The notes beneath the pieces are model-generated. The model was not told where the DNA came from. It ran no database searches and saw only the letters and a program-made list of their open reading frames with translations. A program made the position numbers and the translations under genes. 64,000 nucleotides of DNA from Chloroflexota bacterium (GTDB lineage Bacteria; Chloroflexota; Anaerolineae; Aggregatilineales; Phototrophicaceae): the NCBI GenBank assembly GCA_011523545.1, contig WTGN01000028.1, positions 46,201-110,200 on the forward strand. The letters are read 5' to 3'. Shown here one piece after another: positions 1 to 9,734 of the stretch (its first letter is position 1; every line of letters begins with the position of its first letter).

Positions 1-47
1 CCCAAGGTTCGGCGCCTCTGTGAGTCGCCCGCCAAAACGCGCCAAAC

Positions 48-75
48 GTAGGGGCGAGCTACCAGGTCGCCCGCC
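48..75 (+). repeat. Palindromic repeat family A (GTAGGGGCGA-N-TCGCCCGCC); partial unit also at 11-32
   Basis: gtaggggcgagctaccaggtcgcccgcc. Confidence 0.85.
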
Positions 76-157
76 CACGAAGACATGCATAGCGTGACGC
101 CAGGCCGGGCTTTTCGGCGTAAAACCCTGAAGCACCTGCCTTTGCATGAAGTTGATT

Positions 158-1627
158 TCAACCGCCGGCCTCGACTAAGCGGCGGAATTTGGGCGTTTCA
201 CCGGGCGCCGGCGAGTTGGTGAAGACGCCGCGCGCTATCACTGCCTCGCGACCGCCGAGGGTCTCGATGCGCGCCGCTTGATCGGCCTTGGCCCGCCTGT
301 CGACCGCTTCAGGATCCAGGATCCCGCGCAATTGCGATTCATATTCGATGAGCAGCTGGCTGGCCGCCGCGTCAGGCGCCAGCGCCAGATCATGCAACTC
401 GTTCGGGTCGGCGATCAAGTCGAAAAGCTGGGCGGGCGCGTCAACGTGATAGATGTACTTGTAGCGCCGGTCGCGCAGCATGTAATAGGCGTTGCGCGAA
501 CCGATCGCATGATATTCGGCGAAGACCGTTCTGTCCTGCTCTGGCGCGGCGGCGATGTCCCAGAGTGAGCTGCCCGGTCGGTCGATGCCATCATCCGGCG
601 CTTCGCAGCCGACGGCATCCAGGATAGTTGGATGGCAGTCGATCAGCGAGACAGGCGTATCTACGACTTTCCCCTGTGGCACATCGGGCCCGGCCAGGAT
701 GAAGGGGATGTTGGACGCTTCTTCATACATGGTGAATTTGCCGTAGATGCCGCGCGCGCCGATGTGCTCGCCGTGATCGGAGGTATAGATGACGCGCGTC
801 GAATCGCCTAGGTTCAAATCGTCCAGCGCCGCGAGCACGCGCCCGATTTGCTGATCGAGGAAGGTGCAGATGGCATAGTAGACCGCGTTCAGGCGGCGGA
901 TGGTCGCTTCGGGGAAAGGCCGCTCGCTGCTGAAAAAGCGCCGCATATACTCGTGAGCCGGGTGGCGCGGCCAGTCCTCCGCCTGCCACTGATGCGGCAT
1001 GCTGATCTGCTCATGGGGATAGAGCGCATAGCTTTCCGGCGGCGCGAACCAGGGCGGATGCGGCGTCACGAATGAAAGGAAGAGCGCCCAAGGCTGCTCA
1101 TCGTCTGCGTGAGCGCGCAGCCAACGGATGGCGTTGTCGCGGTTGCGGATGTCGTATTGCTGGTAGGTCGAATCGGCGGGTCCGGCTTCGTCAATGCCCG
1201 GCCGCCAATCGCGCCGAATCGAGCCGTCGCGGATGCCGCTCGCCGGGTCGCCGATGCCCTCAACGACATGCAAGGGCTCGATCTCCCGCCTGAAACCGTT
1301 GTCGTCATCGGCGCTGCGGAAATGCAGCTTACCGATGGAATCGACTTTGATGCCCTGCTCTGTAAGCTGATGCCCCCAGCTGGGCGCCGACCCGTCGTAA
1401 GGGAAGCCGTTATCCCAATTGCCGATTTGGTGCACATATTGACCGGTCGCCAGTGAGGCGCGCGCCGGCACGCAGATGGCGCAATTGGTGTAGGCCGTAC
1501 TGAAGCGCGTTCCCGCCGCCGCCAGCCGATCAAGGTTTGGCGTTTGCACAAGCGGGTGGCCGGCGCAGCCCATCGCCGCGCCTTGATGTTGATCGGAGAT
1601 GATGAAGAGCAGGTTGGCCGGTTTCAT
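158..1627 (-). CDS. Type I sulfatase (arylsulfatase/choline-sulfatase-like)
   Basis: N-terminal NLLFIISDQHQ, TPNLDRLA, formylglycine motif CVPARAS (C-x-P-x-R), TSDHGEHIG metal motif. Confidence 0.95.
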   Translation of the reverse strand: MKPANLLFIISDQHQGAAMGCAGHPLVQTPNLDRLAAAGTRFSTAYTNCAICVPARASLATGQYVHQIGNWDNGFPYDGSAPSWGHQLTEQGIKVDSIGKLHFRSADDDNGFRREIEPLHVVEGIGDPASGIRDGSIRRDWRPGIDEAGPADSTYQQYDIRNRDNAIRWLRAHADDEQPWALFLSFVTPHPPWFAPPESYALYPHEQISMPHQWQAEDWPRHPAHEYMRRFFSSERPFPEATIRRLNAVYYAICTFLDQQIGRVLAALDDLNLGDSTRVIYTSDHGEHIGARGIYGKFTMYEEASNIPFILAGPDVPQGKVVDTPVSLIDCHPTILDAVGCEAPDDGIDRPGSSLWDIAAAPEQDRTVFAEYHAIGSRNAYYMLRDRRYKYIYHVDAPAQLFDLIADPNELHDLALAPDAAASQLLIEYESQLRGILDPEAVDRRAKADQAARIETLGGREAVIARGVFTNSPAPGETPKFRRLVEAGG

Positions 1628-1748
1628 TTGGCGCCTTTCAAGCCAGAAGCGTCACGGTGGAAATGATAGCCTGTAACGCGCTGTCAGCGCAAACTCGCGA
1701 TCTGTAGGGAGAGTCGAATGCAGTGGATGCGCCAACATCGCATGGCAA

Positions 1749-1775
1749 TGTAGGGGCGACTTATTAAGTCGCCCG
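1749..1775 (+). repeat. Family A palindromic repeat
   Basis: tgtaggggcgacttattaagtcgcccg. Confidence 0.85.
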
Positions 1776-1793
1776 AAAACCTCTACATGGAAT

Positions 1794-1824
1794 GGCGGGC
1801 GACCTGGCCGAGACGCCCCTACAA
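1794..1824 (-). repeat. Family A palindromic repeat, inverted
   Basis: ggcgggcgacctggccgagacgcccctacaa. Confidence 0.85.
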
Positions 1825-1884
1825 CTTGGAGCAGGCTGCCGTTAAACTGCTACTGATTGTTCGCCGTCAAGCGAGGTAAGTTCT

Positions 1885-2946
1885 GTGACGATCATCATTC
1901 ACGCGGAACCGCTCCAAGGCCTGGCGCGCGACATCTTCCGGGCGGCCGGCACACCGGCGGATATCGCCGCCGTCGTCGCCGAATCGCTGGTGACGACAAA
2001 CCTGCTCGGCCACGACTCCCACGGCGTCCTGCGCGTGAAGCAATACATCGCGATGATCCGCAAGGGCATGATCCAGCCGGCCCAGCGCCCGCGCTTGCGC
2101 AAAAGTTTTGGCGCGGTGGCGATGGTGACGCTGTCTTACGGCTTCGGGCAGGTTGGGGCGCGCTTCGCCGCCGAGCAGGCGATTGAGATGGCCCGGGAGC
2201 AGGGCATCGCGGCGGTGTCGCTGGGGCAAAGCGCGCATGTCGGGCGCCTGGGCGAGTTCACGGCGATGATCGCGGAGCAGGGCTTGATCGGCATTGGCTT
2301 CGCCGGCGGCGGCTTCTCACATGGTTTTGTGGCGCCTTATGGCGGGCGCGAGCGCCTCTTCAGCACCAATCCGATGTCCTTCGCCGTGCCTTGCGGTGAC
2401 GATGGGACGCTGCTGCTGGATTTCGCGACTTCGGGCATTGCGCATGGCAAGGTCATGCTGGCGCAATCCAAAGGCGCGCCCCTGCCACGGGGAATGTTGT
2501 TGGACAAGGCGGGGCGTCCTACAACGGCGGCGAGCGAGCTGGATGCTGGCGGCGCGCTCTTGCCGATGGGCGCCCACAAAGGCTCGGGCTTGTCGATGAT
2601 GATGGAGATCATCCCCAATCTGCTGGCCGGCGACCGGCCGATGAGCTCGCCGGAGTTTCATTATGGCAATCCGGCCCTTTTCATGGCGCTGCTGCCGGAC
2701 GCATTCGATGAGGAAACTGATTTCTCCGCCCAGGTCGCCGCTTTGAAGGCGCGGGTCAAAGCGGTAAAGCCGGCGGCAGGCGTCGACGAGGTGCTGGCGC
2801 CGGGCGAGCCGGAAGCCCGCTCATACGCCGCACGCGTCAAATCGGGCATACCCTTGCCGAATTCAGTCTGGGCCGATCTCTGCGGGCTGGCGGATGAGCT
2901 GGGCGTAGTTTTGCCTACCCCTCCCCAAAACATTAGGGAGGGGTAA
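1885..2946 (+). CDS. Malate/L-lactate dehydrogenase (Ldh_2) family NAD(P)-dependent oxidoreductase
   Basis: GTG start; GHDSHGVLRVKQY, FSTNPMSFAVPC, HKGSGLSMMMEI are typical of the Ldh_2 family; last residues encoded by a palindromic repeat. Confidence 0.9.
   Translation: MTIIIHAEPLQGLARDIFRAAGTPADIAAVVAESLVTTNLLGHDSHGVLRVKQYIAMIRKGMIQPAQRPRLRKSFGAVAMVTLSYGFGQVGARFAAEQAIEMAREQGIAAVSLGQSAHVGRLGEFTAMIAEQGLIGIGFAGGGFSHGFVAPYGGRERLFSTNPMSFAVPCGDDGTLLLDFATSGIAHGKVMLAQSKGAPLPRGMLLDKAGRPTTAASELDAGGALLPMGAHKGSGLSMMMEIIPNLLAGDRPMSSPEFHYGNPALFMALLPDAFDEETDFSAQVAALKARVKAVKPAAGVDEVLAPGEPEARSYAARVKSGIPLPNSVWADLCGLADELGVVLPTPPQNIREG
2916..2946 (+). repeat. Family B C/G-rich palindrome encoding a C-terminus
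   Basis: taccccTCCCCaaaacattaGGGAGGGGTAa; overlaps stop of 1885..2946. Confidence 0.75.
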
Positions 2947-3087
2947 CTCAATTCTGGGCTACGAAGTTTGTGCGGCGTTAGCACGCCAAATGGAAGTGGG
3001 CAAACTAAAGAAGACAGGCAAAAAGTCTGTCAGTAAAATCTATGAGAACCAAATCCAACAGGTTTTCAATCAAAGGAGACTGAGCGA

Positions 3088-4329
3088 ATGTATCAACCCA
3101 AACCGACCAAAGGCAACACCGACTGGTTCACGCATGACCGTTTCGGCATGTTCATCCACTGGGGGCTTTATGCCTTGCCGGCCCGGCACGAGTGGGTGAA
3201 GAACCGCGAAGAACTGACCGACGAGCAGTACGCGCCCTACTTCAAATACTTCAATCCGAAGCGCTTCAATCCCGACCATTGGGCTGAATTGGCGCAGGCG
3301 GCCGGCATGAAGTATATGGTCATCACTTCCAAGCATCACGAGGGCTTCTGCCTCTGGGATTCGCAATATACCGATTACAAGGCGACCAACACGCCCTGGG
3401 GCAAAGACCTGCTTGGCGAAGTCGTTCGCGCTTTTCGCAGCCGCGGCTTGAAGGTCGGCTTCTATTATTCGCTGATCGACTGGCATCATCCCGATTTCAC
3501 CGTCGACATGCGGCATTCGCAGCGCAACCACCCTGACCGCGCCGCCCTGAACGAGGGGCGGGACATGGGCGTGTATCGGACTTATATGAAGAATCAGGTG
3601 CGCGAGCTGCTGAGCAATTTCGGGGTGATTGATGTCATCTGGTACGACTTTTCCTATCCCGGCCCGGATGGCAAGGGGCGCGATGACTGGGACAGCGAAG
3701 GCCTGGAAACGCTGAGCCGCAGCCTGCAGCCGGAGATCATCATCAACAATCGGCTTGATCTGCCGTCATCGGCCGACATCTACACGCCGGAGCAATTTCA
3801 GCCGCGCCAGTGGGTGCATGTCGATGGCGAGCCGGTCGTCTGGGAAACCTGCCAGACTTTCAGCGGCTCCTGGGGTTATCACCGCGATGAAGCCACCTGG
3901 AAGAGCCCGGGCCAGCTAATCCGCATGCTCGTCAACACGGTGTCGACCGGCGGCAACCTGCTGATGAACGTGGGGCCGACGGCCCTGGGCGAGCTGGACA
4001 GCCGGGCGGAGGACGCGCTGGGCGTTTATCGAGACTGGATGGCGCAGCACAGCGAGTCAATCTACGGCTGCACGGCCAGCGCCCTGACCGCGCCCCAGGA
4101 TTGCCGCCTGACGCAAAATGGCGACCTGCTCTACGCGCATGTCTTCGCGTACCCATTCCGCCATCTGCATATTGATGACATCGGCGAACGCATCGAATAC
4201 GCCGAGTTCCTGCATGACGGCAGCGAGATTCACTTCAGCGTCGATGAAGCGGGCACAGCCACGTTGCAACTGCCGGTGATTCAACCGCGGACGGAGGTGC
4301 CCGTGATCAAGCTGTATTTGAAGTCGTAA
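3088..4329 (+). CDS. GH29 alpha-L-fucosidase (copy 1)
   Basis: FGMFIHWGLYALPA, TSKHHEGFCLWDS, VIWYDFSYPG (nucleophile Asp), VWETCQTFSGSWGYH. Confidence 0.93.
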   Translation: MYQPKPTKGNTDWFTHDRFGMFIHWGLYALPARHEWVKNREELTDEQYAPYFKYFNPKRFNPDHWAELAQAAGMKYMVITSKHHEGFCLWDSQYTDYKATNTPWGKDLLGEVVRAFRSRGLKVGFYYSLIDWHHPDFTVDMRHSQRNHPDRAALNEGRDMGVYRTYMKNQVRELLSNFGVIDVIWYDFSYPGPDGKGRDDWDSEGLETLSRSLQPEIIINNRLDLPSSADIYTPEQFQPRQWVHVDGEPVVWETCQTFSGSWGYHRDEATWKSPGQLIRMLVNTVSTGGNLLMNVGPTALGELDSRAEDALGVYRDWMAQHSESIYGCTASALTAPQDCRLTQNGDLLYAHVFAYPFRHLHIDDIGERIEYAEFLHDGSEIHFSVDEAGTATLQLPVIQPRTEVPVIKLYLKS

Positions 4330-4350
4330 ATCAACATCATTTCAGAATTC

Positions 4351-4400
4351 GTAGGGGCGAGCGGCGGTCAGTGTCTACGCGACCCGGCGGCTCGCCCGTA
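4351..4400 (+). repeat. Family A palindrome with nested ~22-bp element
   Basis: gtaggggcgagc / ggcggtcagtgtctacgcgacc / cggcggctcgcccgtac. Confidence 0.8.
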
Positions 4401-4462
4401 CACACCCGCCACTGAACGACCCCGCAACCGGCCGCCTGATGGGTCGGCGCAACAATTTTGCA

Positions 4463-4490
4463 ACGGGCGACCTGGTAGGTCGCCCCTACA
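4463..4490 (-). repeat. Family A palindromic repeat
   Basis: acgggcgacctggtaggtcgcccctaca. Confidence 0.85.
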
Positions 4491-4498
4491 TTTGCAGT

Positions 4499-6100
4499 CT
4501 ATCTGGAATAGGAAACTTCCAGAAACTGATTGACGGCGACTTCTCGCAGCGTCTCTTCGTCGCCATTGGGCCAGCGGATTAGCAGCTCGCGAATGCCGGC
4601 CTCGCCCAGCCCGAAATGCAGGGCGGTGTCGTTGCCGGCGCCCAGGCTGGAGCCGCTTTTGACTTCTTGCAGCAGCGTCCTCCCGTCGTCCGTCTTGATA
4701 TAGACGCGCGCGCCGATGGCGTCGCGGTTGATATCGCCGCCGCCGATGAGACGTATGTTGATCCAATTGTTGGCGCCGCCATCCGCGCCGGAGTTGCGGT
4801 AGAGAACGTAACCCTCGTTCCAGTTGCCCAATACGAAATCGAGAAAGCCGTCGCGATCGTAATCGGCGTAGGCCAAGCCCATGCTCGGCTTCAGATCCAC
4901 CAGCCAGTCCGAGGGCGTGACATCGGCGAAGCTGCCATCGCCGCGATTCTTGAAGAGAAAATCGCGGTATTCAAACATCATGCCTTCGGGACCGGATTCG
5001 ATATCGAATTGAATGAACTCGGTGGCGGTTAGTATCAGGTCGAGCCAACTGTCGTTGTTGTAATCGAAGAATATCGTGCCCCAACCGACGGCGCTGCTGG
5101 GACCGACCATGACGCCGGCCTCCTCCGCCACATCGTCAAAGCTGCCGTCGCCCTGGTTCTGCAGCAGCACCATGCCATTGACCATATCCGAGAAGTAAAA
5201 GTCCAGATCGAGGTCATTGTCGTAATCGCCGACCGCCAGGCCCATGCCGTGAATGAAGGTGCGCGCGCCCGCTTCAATCGAGACCTCGCGCCAGCACCAG
5301 CCGCCGCAGCCGGGCCCGTCGTTGCGCCAGAGGATGTTGCCCAGCATATTTTTGAACTGATCGTTGACGACATAGATATCTGGGTCGCCATCGTTGTCAT
5401 AATCGGTGAAGCTGGCGCTGAAGCCGGCGCCCAGCAGCAGGTCGTAATCCAGCAAATGGGTGACGTCTTTGAAGCTGCCGTCGCCGCGATTGCGATAGAG
5501 CGTATCGCGGGCTTCGTCGTGCTCGCGCGTGATGTTGGGGTCGCCGCATTCAGGGAAGCATGACCAGTTGACGACATAGAGATCCAGGAAGCTGTCGCCA
5601 TCGTAATCGCCCCAGGTCGCGGTGCTGCCCTTGCCTCCATCGCCCACCCCGGCGCGTTCGGTGACATCGGTGAAGCCGCGCCCGCTTTTGTTATGGAAGA
5701 GCGCATTGGCGCCATGGTTGAGCACATAGAGATCGAGCCAGCCGTCGTTGTCGTAATCGGCCCAGACCGCGCCCCCGGTCTCGACATCAGCAAGCGCAAC
5801 CTGGGGCGTCAATTCCGACACTGAAAAGCTGCCATCGCCATTGTTGCGATAGAGCACGCTAGGGTCGCGATTGCCGGTGACATAGAGATCAAGCCAGCCG
5901 TCACGGTCATAATCGCCCCAAGCTTGGCCGATGCCGAGGTAGCCGGTGATGAAGTCTTTGTCAAAGAGCTGCCAGTCGCCGCTATGCGTGGCGCGGATGC
6001 CGGCCGATTCGCTGACATCGATAAAGGGTTCGAGCTTGCCGATGGCTGTCAAACATATCACGGCGACTATGAGTATGGCGGCGCGGGCAGCGGACATCAT
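4499..6100 (-). CDS. Secreted FG-GAP/VCBS repeat protein with C-terminal ASPIC/UnbV domain (CRTAC1-like)
   Basis: Signal-like N-terminus; many DYDxDGxLDLYV repeats; C-terminal NNWINIRLIGGGDINRDAIGARVYI..HFGLGEAGIRELLIRWPNGDEE. Confidence 0.92.
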   Translation of the reverse strand: MMSAARAAILIVAVICLTAIGKLEPFIDVSESAGIRATHSGDWQLFDKDFITGYLGIGQAWGDYDRDGWLDLYVTGNRDPSVLYRNNGDGSFSVSELTPQVALADVETGGAVWADYDNDGWLDLYVLNHGANALFHNKSGRGFTDVTERAGVGDGGKGSTATWGDYDGDSFLDLYVVNWSCFPECGDPNITREHDEARDTLYRNRGDGSFKDVTHLLDYDLLLGAGFSASFTDYDNDGDPDIYVVNDQFKNMLGNILWRNDGPGCGGWCWREVSIEAGARTFIHGMGLAVGDYDNDLDLDFYFSDMVNGMVLLQNQGDGSFDDVAEEAGVMVGPSSAVGWGTIFFDYNNDSWLDLILTATEFIQFDIESGPEGMMFEYRDFLFKNRGDGSFADVTPSDWLVDLKPSMGLAYADYDRDGFLDFVLGNWNEGYVLYRNSGADGGANNWINIRLIGGGDINRDAIGARVYIKTDDGRTLLQEVKSGSSLGAGNDTALHFGLGEAGIRELLIRWPNGDEETLREVAVNQFLEVSYSR

Positions 6101-6113
6101 CTGAGCAAAGTAA

Positions 6114-6140
6114 TCCTCTGCGTCCTCTGCGTCCTCTGTA
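6114..6140 (+). repeat. 9-bp tandem repeat x3
   Basis: tcctctgcg tcctctgcg tcctctgta. Confidence 0.85.
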
Positions 6141-6147
6141 GTTCAAA

Positions 6148-7035
6148 TTATCGCTTTACGCCAGAGGTGGCGATGCCTTCGACGAAATAGCGCTGGCCGA
6201 AGATGAAGATGATTAGCACGGGGATGACCGCGATCGTCGCCACCGCCATCATCAGATGCCATTCGGTGTTGCCATAGGCGCCTTGATATTGCACCAGGCA
6301 AACCGGCAGCGTCTGAATATCCGGTGTACGCAAGTACAGCAAGGGTCCGAAGAAATTATTCCAGTTGCCGATGAAGGCGAAGATTGCAAGCGTCGCCAGG
6401 GCCGGTTTGGAGAGCGGGATGAAGATTTGCAGCAGAATGCGCGCATGCCCGGCGCCATCGATCTTGGCGGCGTCCACCAGTTCTTCCGGGATCGTCAAGA
6501 AGAATTGCCGCAGCAGAAAGATGAAAAAAGGCCAGCCGAACCAGGGCGGCACCATCAACGGCAGATGGGTATCCAACCAACCAAACCGGTTGAACAGCAC
6601 ATACTGGGGCACGACCAGCGCTTCATTGGGCAGAAGCATGGTCGCCAGCACCAAGGCGAAGAAAAAATTCTTGCCGCGCGCTTTCAAGCGAGCAAAGGCA
6701 TAAGCGGCCAAGGTGCAAGAAACCATATTCCCGATGATGTTGTTGATCGTGATCTTCAGCGAATTCCAGGTGCAGGTAGTGAAATTGACATAACCGTGAC
6801 CGTACCAGCCGTCGGGGAAATTCTGCCATTGGACAGTCTCCGGGATTAGCGTCGGCGGAAAAGCGAAAACCTGCTTGAGCGGTTTGAGCGCGGTCGACAC
6901 CATGACGAAGAAGGGCAGCATAAAAGCGATGCCGAGCGGCACCAGCAAGGCGAAGGTAAGCAAAAAGCCGATGGTGCGGCGCCCCTGAGTCGATTTGTGC
7001 CAGGCGACGTCTTCTTTGCGTTTTCGCGTCGTCAT
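6148..7035 (-). CDS. Carbohydrate ABC transporter permease (MalG/UgpE-like)
   Basis: Six TM-like segments; EELVDAAKIDGAGHARILLQIFIPLSKPALAT EAA loop. Confidence 0.94.
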   Translation of the reverse strand: MTTRKRKEDVAWHKSTQGRRTIGFLLTFALLVPLGIAFMLPFFVMVSTALKPLKQVFAFPPTLIPETVQWQNFPDGWYGHGYVNFTTCTWNSLKITINNIIGNMVSCTLAAYAFARLKARGKNFFFALVLATMLLPNEALVVPQYVLFNRFGWLDTHLPLMVPPWFGWPFFIFLLRQFFLTIPEELVDAAKIDGAGHARILLQIFIPLSKPALATLAIFAFIGNWNNFFGPLLYLRTPDIQTLPVCLVQYQGAYGNTEWHLMMAVATIAVIPVLIIFIFGQRYFVEGIATSGVKR

Positions 7036-7946
7036 CCCGTTTCAGCCTCGTAGTAAACCCAGCGCCTGCCAACCCAGAACTGAGCGCCCGTCAGCAACAT
7101 GAGAACCACGAACATGATCCAGGCGACGGCGGCGGCGATGCCCAATTGCAGGAATATGAAGGCGTTCTCCCATAAGTACCAAATCAAAACATTGCTGGAT
7201 TCTCCCGGTCCGCCCTCGGTCATCACGCGTATCTCGGTGAAATTCTGGAATGAACTCACGACAGAAATAATGATCACGAAGAAAAGCACCGGCGACAGCA
7301 TAGGCAGCGTCACGTTTCGGAATTTCGCCCAATTGCCGGCGCCATCGATTTCCGCTGATTCGTATAATTCTTTTGGCACGCCCTGCAAGCCCGCCAGCAA
7401 AATAATCATGATAGGACCGACAGAGAACATGCTCATCAAGATGAGCGACGGCTTAACCCAGGTCTTGCTGAATATCCAAGGCGGACCTTGGATGCCGATC
7501 TGCTTCAAGGTGTGATTGAGGATGCCAAGGCGCGGGTTGAAAATCCAGATCCACACCAGCGCCACCGCCACGCCCGCGGTCACCGTCGGCAGATAATAGA
7601 CGGCGCGGAAGAAGGCGATGCCCGGCACTTTCTGATTGAGCAAGACCGCCAGCAGCAAGGCGAATGACACGCCAAATACGACTCTGCCGACGACAATGTA
7701 AAGGGTATTACCAACCGACGTCCAAAAGATCGGATCGTCAAAGAGCTTGACATAATTGTCCAGCCCGATGAATTGCAGATCATCAAGCGAGATGCGCCAA
7801 TCGGTGAAGCTTAATCCCAGCATGCCGAAGACCGGACCGGCGCTAAAGACGACCAAGCCAATCAGCCAAGGCAGAATGAACAAATAAAAGATGCGCTCTT
7901 CGCGCTTGGCGGCCGCTGAAATGGGACGCGATTTTCGTCGAATCAT
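7032..7946 (-). CDS. Carbohydrate ABC transporter permease (MalF/UgpA-like)
   Basis: KELYESAEIDGAGNWAKFRNVTLPMLSP EAA loop; 4-nt overlap with the downstream permease. Confidence 0.94.
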   Translation of the reverse strand: MIRRKSRPISAAAKREERIFYLFILPWLIGLVVFSAGPVFGMLGLSFTDWRISLDDLQFIGLDNYVKLFDDPIFWTSVGNTLYIVVGRVVFGVSFALLLAVLLNQKVPGIAFFRAVYYLPTVTAGVAVALVWIWIFNPRLGILNHTLKQIGIQGPPWIFSKTWVKPSLILMSMFSVGPIMIILLAGLQGVPKELYESAEIDGAGNWAKFRNVTLPMLSPVLFFVIIISVVSSFQNFTEIRVMTEGGPGESSNVLIWYLWENAFIFLQLGIAAAVAWIMFVVLMLLTGAQFWVGRRWVYYEAETG

Positions 7947-8031
7947 TACTAGTGCGCTCGTCTTTATGCCAACGGAGTTGAGGGAGACCGCCGGGCGATC
8001 TCCCTCAAGCAGTGCAATCTAGGATACCGAA

Positions 8032-9345
8032 CTACATACCGGCGACTTCGTCGAGCGCAGCCTGGCCTTCTTCCTGAATTGTGGCGATGGCTTCGTCGAC
8101 CGAAGTCTCGCCCAGGCGCAGCAGATCGGCCTCGCGGCTCAGTATCTGGCTGACCTGCGCGGCCGCCAGCGACTGGAAGGGCGGGCCCGTCACTGCGTAA
8201 TCGAACATCGCTTCCAGGAAGTAGTGACCGCTGGGCGGCGCCGGGTCGGATGTCAGCCAAGCTTCCAAGCCCTCCGGACGCGCCGGTGAACCGCGGCCCG
8301 ACAGGCTCCACATGAAGATCATTCCCTCGAGTGAGAGGTATTCACGCAGGTATGTCCAGGCGGTATCCGGCTTGTCGCTGGTCGGCGTGATGCCGTAGCC
8401 ACTGCCAAAGGCGCCCGTATAGCGCGAGCCGTCGGCGCCCATCGGCGTCGGCGCGACATCCCATTCGAAATTCGCCAGCGCGCGCATGCTCGGCGTGCTC
8501 CAGGTGGCGATATGACCCATGGCGGCGACGCCGGCGCGGAAGGGCTGCGAGTTGGGGAAGGCTTCCATCTCAGTGCCGCTGGCGCCGGCATTTTCGACGT
8601 GCTGCAGGTTGTACCAGTGGTTGAGCGCGGCGCGGACTTCGGGCGTGTCCATGGTCATCTCAGATTCGTCTTCGTTCATGTGGACGCCGCCCCAGGCGCC
8701 GGTGAAGAAGCCGCCACCGCCGTTGCCCAGATCCAGCCGGCCATCCCAGCCCCAGACGCCCATGTCGGCGTCGGTCAATTCAATAGCGGCGGCCGCCATG
8801 TCCTCCATCGTCCAGTCTTCGCTCGGATAGTCCATGCCAGCGGCGTCAAACATGTCTTTGTTGTATCCAAGGATGATCGGACCATGGTCATAGGGGAGCG
8901 CGTGGATGCGGCCATTGACGCGGTAGAGGCGCACCGATTCTTCCCACATGCCGTCAACATTAAATTCTTCATCAGCAGTGACGATGTCATGGATGTCGAT
9001 GATGATGCCTTCATGGGCCCAGGGCGTGGCGCGGCTGCCGTGTACGTAGATGATGTCGGGCAAGGTGCCGGCGGCGGCCCAGGCGGGCACGACGTTGTTG
9101 TGGTCGGCCCAGGTATTGTATGTGATGCTGACCTTGATATCCGGATGCCGCTCCATGAAGCCTTCATCGTATTCGGCCTGGCGCGGGCGGAATGCCGCTT
9201 CCCAGTGGCGGCCGAAGGTCAGCTCGACCTGGTCTTGGGCGGCGGCGATGCTGCTCAAGGGGCCCAGGCCCGCGAGCGCGGCGCCGGTGCTGGTGGCGGC
9301 GGTCAGCTTTAGGAAATCACGCCGTGAGAGTTTTTCATTCTTCAT
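8032..9345 (-). CDS. Extracellular sugar-binding protein of an ABC transporter (family 1, TAT-exported)
   Basis: N-terminal SRRDFLKLTAATSTGAALAGLG twin-arginine signal; family 1 SBP-like body; upstream of two permeases. Confidence 0.92.
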   Translation of the reverse strand: MKNEKLSRRDFLKLTAATSTGAALAGLGPLSSIAAAQDQVELTFGRHWEAAFRPRQAEYDEGFMERHPDIKVSITYNTWADHNNVVPAWAAAGTLPDIIYVHGSRATPWAHEGIIIDIHDIVTADEEFNVDGMWEESVRLYRVNGRIHALPYDHGPIILGYNKDMFDAAGMDYPSEDWTMEDMAAAAIELTDADMGVWGWDGRLDLGNGGGGFFTGAWGGVHMNEDESEMTMDTPEVRAALNHWYNLQHVENAGASGTEMEAFPNSQPFRAGVAAMGHIATWSTPSMRALANFEWDVAPTPMGADGSRYTGAFGSGYGITPTSDKPDTAWTYLREYLSLEGMIFMWSLSGRGSPARPEGLEAWLTSDPAPPSGHYFLEAMFDYAVTGPPFQSLAAAQVSQILSREADLLRLGETSVDEAIATIQEEGQAALDEVAGM

Positions 9346-9519
9346 GATCGTTCCTTTCTACAGCCAATTTTCGGACGAGAATACTGCTGCACACAGTTTC
9401 TTGCTGGGAGCACCTCCTTCAACATGCGCCTCGCGGAAACAAACAGGGACACAATAAAATCATAGGCGATTGCGAAGTCCGTTGCTATGGTAGACGAGGA
9501 TTGGCGATTTGTCAAAGAC

Positions 9520-9555
9520 TATGTCTAAATTGGCGCATATGTCTAAATTGGCGCA
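9520..9555 (+). repeat. Perfect 18-bp direct tandem repeat x2
   Basis: tatgtctaaattggcgca repeated exactly, in the intergenic region upstream of the chaperonin paralogue. Confidence 0.9.
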
Positions 9556-9734
9556 ATCGGTTGCGCGCGGCGCCTGGATTGTGGATAACCTGCCTTGCTC
9601 GCGCGAGCGGAGCCGTTTATTATCTTCGGAGCGCGTCAAGCAGCGTCGCCGTTACGCTTGGATACTGGCGAGCTTGGCGCTGTTTTACGCCAATGGATAT
9701 GTTTTCCGTTACGGTCTAGTTTTGTAGCGATTTC

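Noticed and set aside
9509-9727. 72-aa ORF (MSKTMSKLAHMSKLAQ...) upstream of the chaperonin paralogue
   Set aside because: N-terminus is just the translated 18-bp tandem repeat; overlapping ORFs in other frames look equally plausible; no RBS or homology support
9346-9734. CIRCE/HrcA heat-shock operator upstream of the chaperonin paralogue
   Set aside because: No TTAGCACTC-N9-GAGTGCTAA-like sequence found by eye
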